In this document: positions 60,498 to 64,000 of the stretch, one piece after another
Layout of the letters: every line of letters starts with the position of its first letter
Position numbering within the stretch: the first letter of the stretch is position 1
NCBI GenBank assembly: GCA_949361645.1
Contig: OX442418.1
Coordinates: forward strand, 4,965,609-5,029,608
Reading direction: 5' to 3'
Length of the DNA: 64,000 bases
DNA from: Spongilla lacustris
Lineage: Eukaryota; Porifera; Demospongiae; Spongillida; Spongillidae
The notes under the pieces: model-generated
Seen by the model: the letters and a program-made list of their open reading frames with translations, nothing else
Told to the model about the DNA's origin: nothing
Database searches by the model: none
Program-made: the position numbers and the translations under genes

Positions 60498-61385
60498 TCA
60501 TGATGAACTCCACATACATATAGGTTTACCCATTGTCCTCTGTTTCATTCCATATCTCTTGTCTTCTGCTAGGCCATGTAGTAATCCCCATTTCAGTCCG
60601 TCCCATTCTTCATTGCTTTCATCGTCCCCCTTTAGTTCCTTCACAGAGTGGTCTCTAGTGGGTACACCCTTTCCAACACCTGTTCCTTCTGCCCTTTTCT
60701 TTGCACAACACGCCCTCTCAATTTGCCCCCATTTCCTGCAAACTTTGTTTCTGAACCTGCACTGTTGAGTATCATGCGCTCCTCCACACCTGTTGCAAGC
60801 CCCTAGGCCTGACTGTCTCCCCCTTCTTGGTGGTGCTGCCACTTGATGTACTTCAGGGTCTTGATCCTGTTTTGTGACACTCTGCAACTGTTCTGCGCGT
60901 CTTTAGTCTCCCTTTCCGCTATTTCCGCTGTCTCCAGCACCTTGGCAAAAGTGAGGTCTGCCTTTGTGAGGAGTCTCTTCTGTACCCCCTCGTCCCTCAT
61001 ACCAAAGAACACCCTGTCTCTCAGCGTCTCTGATAACGTCGCACCAAACGCACAGTTCTGCAAACTTGCTGCATACCACATATCCCTCCTTTTGTCCCGT
61101 TTGTGGAACCGTACGTTCTGCGATGACTAGAGGTTTAGGCGCTACGTGTGTCGTTAAGGCTGCGACCAGTTGCTCGTACGTTCGGTCTTTCAATTTCTGG
61201 GGTGCTACGAGCGCTCGGAGCAGGCCAAATGTAATACAGGCGAGGAAAGCGTCCTTTTTCTGTTCGGCTTCCACTTTATTTGCCAGGAAGAAATGTTCTA
61301 ACCGCTCGACGTATTAACTCAACCAGTCTTCCGTTGACGCGTCACACTCCCCTGCCATCCTTCTTAGCTATCCCATGCACCCTCG
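60498..61385 (-). pseudogene. Retrotransposon gag-like remnant with zinc knuckle
   Basis: Minus-strand frames together resemble the gag of Ty3/Gypsy-type retrotransposons. In order they read ASTEDWLS, then YVERLEHFFLANK, ITFGLLRALVAPQKL, LRDRVFFGM, QKRLLTKADLTFAKVLETAE and a knuckle-like CNRCGGAHDTQQC. The second knuckle has lost its expected Cys and His (CRKWGQIERAC). A stop codon separates the first two motifs (about 61315), and at least two frameshifts occur (about 61085 and 60885). No protease, reverse transcriptase, integrase or long terminal repeats were recognised, so this is a 5' fragment. Its neighbours are repeats inside the putative 10.7-kb element. Confidence 0.7.
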
Positions 61386-62137
61386 TCGCCCTGTAGACCT
61401 CAGGATGCACTCGGATAGCTCAGATCCAGCTACAGCTACGTGTAGGCCTACATCTCTTGTCTGAGCAGCCGGTCGAGGTAAGCAGCCTAACATCATTTCA
61501 ATACATCGATCTGTCTTGCAGAAAACACAGACTCGAAGCTTTTAGTATTCCATGGCATGTACTAGTAGTTACCCCCGGCACGGGGCGGCACCTGGCCCAC
61601 CACGCCCTCTGCTCGACTCCAGCTTTGCAAAATGCTGGCATGTCCTAGATCCTAGTCTCATTTTATTAACTATGGAATATCCTTGATTTTACTAAATATC
61701 TATGGTAACACATAGAAACGCCATTTAAAAATGGCGCCTTATTGCACCAAAACTGATTTACTATTTTTAAAAATGGTCCCCAAATTCTTCACGACAACAT
61801 CCACTTTTTTTCATATATTATATTATTTGGATAGTTGTAGAATTGTTTCAGAGGGTGGCAAAAGTTCTAACCCCCCTCTGTTCATTAGTTATAACTAATG
61901 GAATATCTTAATTAGCATGATTTTTTTCCATTTTCTGTACAAGTCTATGGAATATCATATTTTCAGAAATGGTCCCAGAATTTTGGACGATACAAGGTAT
62001 AAAATTTGAAATTGCCTACATTTAAACATCATTTAGAGTAGTATTAGAGGGTGGCAAAAGTTGCAGGTCTGTTAGTTAAGTAAATAATAATCAAGTTAGT
62101 AAAAACGCCATACATTCTCTATGGAACGTACCGCGGA
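61386..62137. other. AT-rich non-coding stretch
   Basis: Two diverged copies of a segment with 'gagggtggcaaaagtt' (61853, 62048), 'tctatggaatatc' (61910-61950) and 'aaatggtcccaga/aaattc' indicate an old local duplication. No gene recognised. Confidence 0.45.
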
Positions 62138-62500
62138 ATGAAATCCAAAAATTTACAAACCGCAACTTTCGTGTCCGTTGATTTCTCCATATGTCTAGTA
62201 CCAGAGAATAATAGCGTCAAATCATGGCCATGCAAATACACCCGAAAAAGCGACCATTTCAAGCTTCCTGGTTTAAAACCTGGAATTGGCTGCACTACGA
62301 TGAACCACTATGAATCAAGCAAGACTAAATCATCTCATGCCATGTGCATAGGGTTCAAACTAACGCATTTCGACGCTCATGTTATAGTTAGTGACTTTGT
62401 ATTGGGTCATGAAAATAGATCTAAAGTTACACTCTTTGACGATACTAATGCTATTTCTTTCTTATTCACCAATATGTCATTATGTGACGATGTTCAGTGA
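62138..62500 (+). other. Unassigned 120-codon open frame
   Basis: An ATG-to-stop frame of ordinary amino-acid composition (MKSKNLQTATFVSVDFSICL onward) without low-complexity sequence. No domain, signal peptide or membrane segment recognised. It may be chance or a remnant of an element gene. Confidence 0.2.
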
Positions 62501-62714
62501 CTAATTATACTCAAGAGTAAAAAATGAAAGTTGATTTGTAACTGATTAATTAGAATGAAGAGGATCGATCGAATTATTACCTCGATCTGATTAATTGTAC
62601 GAACTTAATGTATGCAACTGTCAATCTCTTTATTTCACTCAGTCTAATAACATACGAATTGGGTGCACAAAATTAATAGCTTGTATGTTTCAAATTCTTA
62701 ATGTTTAATCTCCA

Positions 62715-63480
62715 GGGAAAAATCCTTATTTAAGGATGTCATTATCCTTAAATAAGGATCGTCTTTTGCATTGCATACTTTTGCTAACCAAGCAAATTAG
62801 ATAATATAAATGCTATTAGTCAATTGTATACTGATTAGCCTCCATAACAAACTGTAAATGATGTCAATAAGATCAATGTCCATATTTTAAAACAGGGATG
62901 AAGTGGCACATCCTTATTTAAGGATTGACACCATCCTTAAATAAGGATCACAACAGTAGAGGTTATTGACCTCAAAAACCATAGTGGTTTTAAAACTCTT
63001 GATTTTTTCTGATAGTCAGTTAACCCAGCTATACTCACAACCTGATTCGTTGAAAAAATAACTTGTGGTTAATAAGTTATGAGCATTTACATCATAACAC
63101 TTCAAAATTAATATCAAGCGTTTGTATAATGACGCGTACGTGTACTGATGTAGATGCTCTCTTCTGGTCAAACGCCAGCGTGGATGTATCCCTATAGCCT
63201 CGCTGAGACCAATGCATGACCACCTGCACTACATGTGGTTGCGCTCCATTGAACAGACTGAGTGTGCTTTCTATTCCTATCATTTCATGCATACAGTACC
63301 CGGGGCATGTACAATGCTTTAGTCAAACCTGTTGTAATCGCGGCAGTAACGCTAATCTGCCTTATCTTGAATCTAACTAATCACAAATCTAAAATAAAGT
63401 ACCAAGTGTGCATCATTCTCTTAGAAAGTGGTCATCATCCTTATTTAAGGATGGCCATCCTTAAATTAGGATTGCGGGAG
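62715..63480. repeat. Three dispersed ATCCTTATTTAAGGAT hairpins
   Basis: At about 62725-62760, 62909-62950 and 63437-63474 the motif atccttatttaaggat is followed within about 8-12 bases by its inverse (atccttaaataaggat or a one-base variant). Each half is itself nearly palindromic. The intervening sequence is AT-rich and non-coding. Confidence 0.85.
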
Positions 63481-63639
63481 ATTAAACATTAATGAGCATC
63501 CGTTTAGCTTTGACCCCTCGTGCTTCACAAAGGATCTATTCAGAACACCTGTTGTCTCTCACATTGCAAATGCACGTTTTTACATAATTAGTGCAGATTT
63601 TGCGTGAGTTTTTTCCTTCAAAACGTGTGTGTTGGCTTC

Positions 63640-63800
63640 TGTGGCCAAGCCCCAGACCCCGATGGGGGAGTTTGCGGCACTCCCCCACACCCCATGGCAG
63701 GTCGGGAGAAGTGCCCCCCTCCCACACCCTCCCCGGGACGATGGGGGTGCTTGCCCCTCCCCCCGGCTGTACCAAATTTTTTACCCTTCCGACGCCCCTG
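63640..63800. repeat. GC-rich module at the right end of the putative 10.7-kb element
   Basis: 'gccccagaccccgatggggg' and a following 'cactcccccacaccc' match the modules near 43975 (same orientation) and 27525-27605 (inverse). Confidence 0.8.
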
Positions 63801-63893
63801 CTAAGCACACCCTCCACCCTCTAAGCATACACCTACACTCCCTAAGCAAAAGCACACCCCTCCATTAACTTTCTCTTTCAATGACCACTCCAG
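63801..63893 (+). other. End of the 14-kb intron with acceptor site
   Basis: Resumes the 'cacaccctccaccctctaagc' repeat seen at 50500 and 53030, then 'ttaactttctctttcaatga' plus ccactccag. The last 29 bases differ at one position from those before the LDLa exon at 48895. Confidence 0.85.
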
Positions 63894-64000
63894 CGTCCTG
63901 CTCATCATCTCAGTTCACATGCAACAATGGAAACTGTAAACCTTCATCCTACAAGTGTGACAAATATGATGATTGTGGAGACAACAGTGATGAATTTGGA
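63894..64000 (+). CDS. LDLa module exon, cut by window end
   Basis: Encodes [14 protein letters not shown] ... [17 protein letters not shown], nearly the same module as at 48895-49005. About five of 107 bases differ, two of them changing residues (Lys to Thr, Leu to Ser). It has the same phase-1 acceptor and near-identical preceding intron sequence. Once the two intron insertions are discounted it lies about 0.7 kb after the SRCR exon, so it is probably the first module of a second LDLa-SRCR block of the same gene. A neighbouring paralogue is the alternative. The last Cys is outside the window. Confidence 0.88.

Larger units (their letters stand above)
53055..63800. mobile_element. Putative 10.7-kb element in the receptor intron
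   Basis: The left border caagggcgttgcg and the reverse complement of the right border, caggggcgtcgga, match imperfectly (9 of 13). Both sides carry ctaag (53050-53054, 63801-63805), and the flanks on both sides are the same 'cacaccctccaccctctaag' intron repeat. A GGCCATGGCC palindrome follows the left end, as in the element at 43612. The right end carries the GC-rich module. The interior contains a CACTG-ended element, minisatellites, microsatellites and a gag-like remnant. No element-encoded transposase was recognised. It could instead be two partial elements with unrelated sequence between. Confidence 0.45.

Noticed and set aside
59831..60519. Pro-rich 217-codon minus frame and Gly-rich plus frames
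   Set aside because: They arise from the GTACAGG repeat and G runs.
59345..61430. Long terminal repeats around the gag remnant
   Set aside because: Only about 26 bases (cctcaggatgcactcggata and flanks) are shared; too short, and no TG...CA ends were found.

Overview
The window is eukaryotic, probably from a marine invertebrate and most likely a sponge. Reasons: GT-AG introns, very low gene density, many long (CA)n/(TG)n tracts, many minisatellites and foldable ACATGT/TACATGTA motifs, and an exon set encoding LDLa-LDLa-SRCR extracellular modules separated by phase-1 introns, an architecture common in demosponge receptors. The species assignment is inference. Nothing bacterial (operons, ribosome binding sites, CRISPR) was seen.

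Layout. 1-12.6 kb is almost all repeats: an old degenerate repeat field (0.7-5.6 kb), a CpG-richer single-copy stretch (5.6-6.7 kb), a ~157-bp satellite with poly-C tracts (7.0-9.0 kb), a ~1-kb tandem duplication (9.4-11.1 kb) and a graded 57-67-bp satellite (11.3-12.6 kb). 12.6-21.3 kb holds small hairpin elements, two inverted copies of one dispersed repeat (14.3 and 20.7 kb), a 2.2-kb 24-bp minisatellite and a degraded RING-like reading frame. 21.8-24.4 kb is a putative TTAA-flanked element carrying two minisatellites. 27.4-28.9 kb is a fold-back element with satellite-bearing arms and another element inserted in it. 33.1-34.5 kb is a hAT-like non-autonomous element containing a smaller one with 9-bp flanking repeats. 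39.8-42.1 kb is a 28-bp minisatellite and a 940-bp tandem duplication.

The most informative part is 43.3 kb to the end. A hAT-like element (43283-48520, 8-bp target duplication) contains a ~4.1-kb two-gene DNA transposon (44149-48290, ~102-bp inverted repeats). That transposon has a THAP-DDE transposase gene and a convergent gene with SWIM, YqaJ-nuclease and PHD-finger domains. Both genes have small introns (49-55 bp) and both are broken. Downstream lies the host gene: exons for LDLa, LDLa and a two-exon SRCR domain (48895-49928), then an LDLa exon at the window end (63894-64000). The 14-kb intron between them is explained almost entirely by two insertions: a 2.5-kb element with a decayed transposase (50527-53028) and a putative 10.7-kb element (53055-63800), which itself holds a CACTG-ended element, minisatellites and a broken gag-like gene. 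Removing both leaves an intron of about 0.7 kb.

Thus one modular receptor gene is the only convincing host gene visible. Most other content is mobile DNA in nested layers and tandem arrays. Coordinates of splice sites and element ends were read by eye; percent identities and family names have not been confirmed by search.
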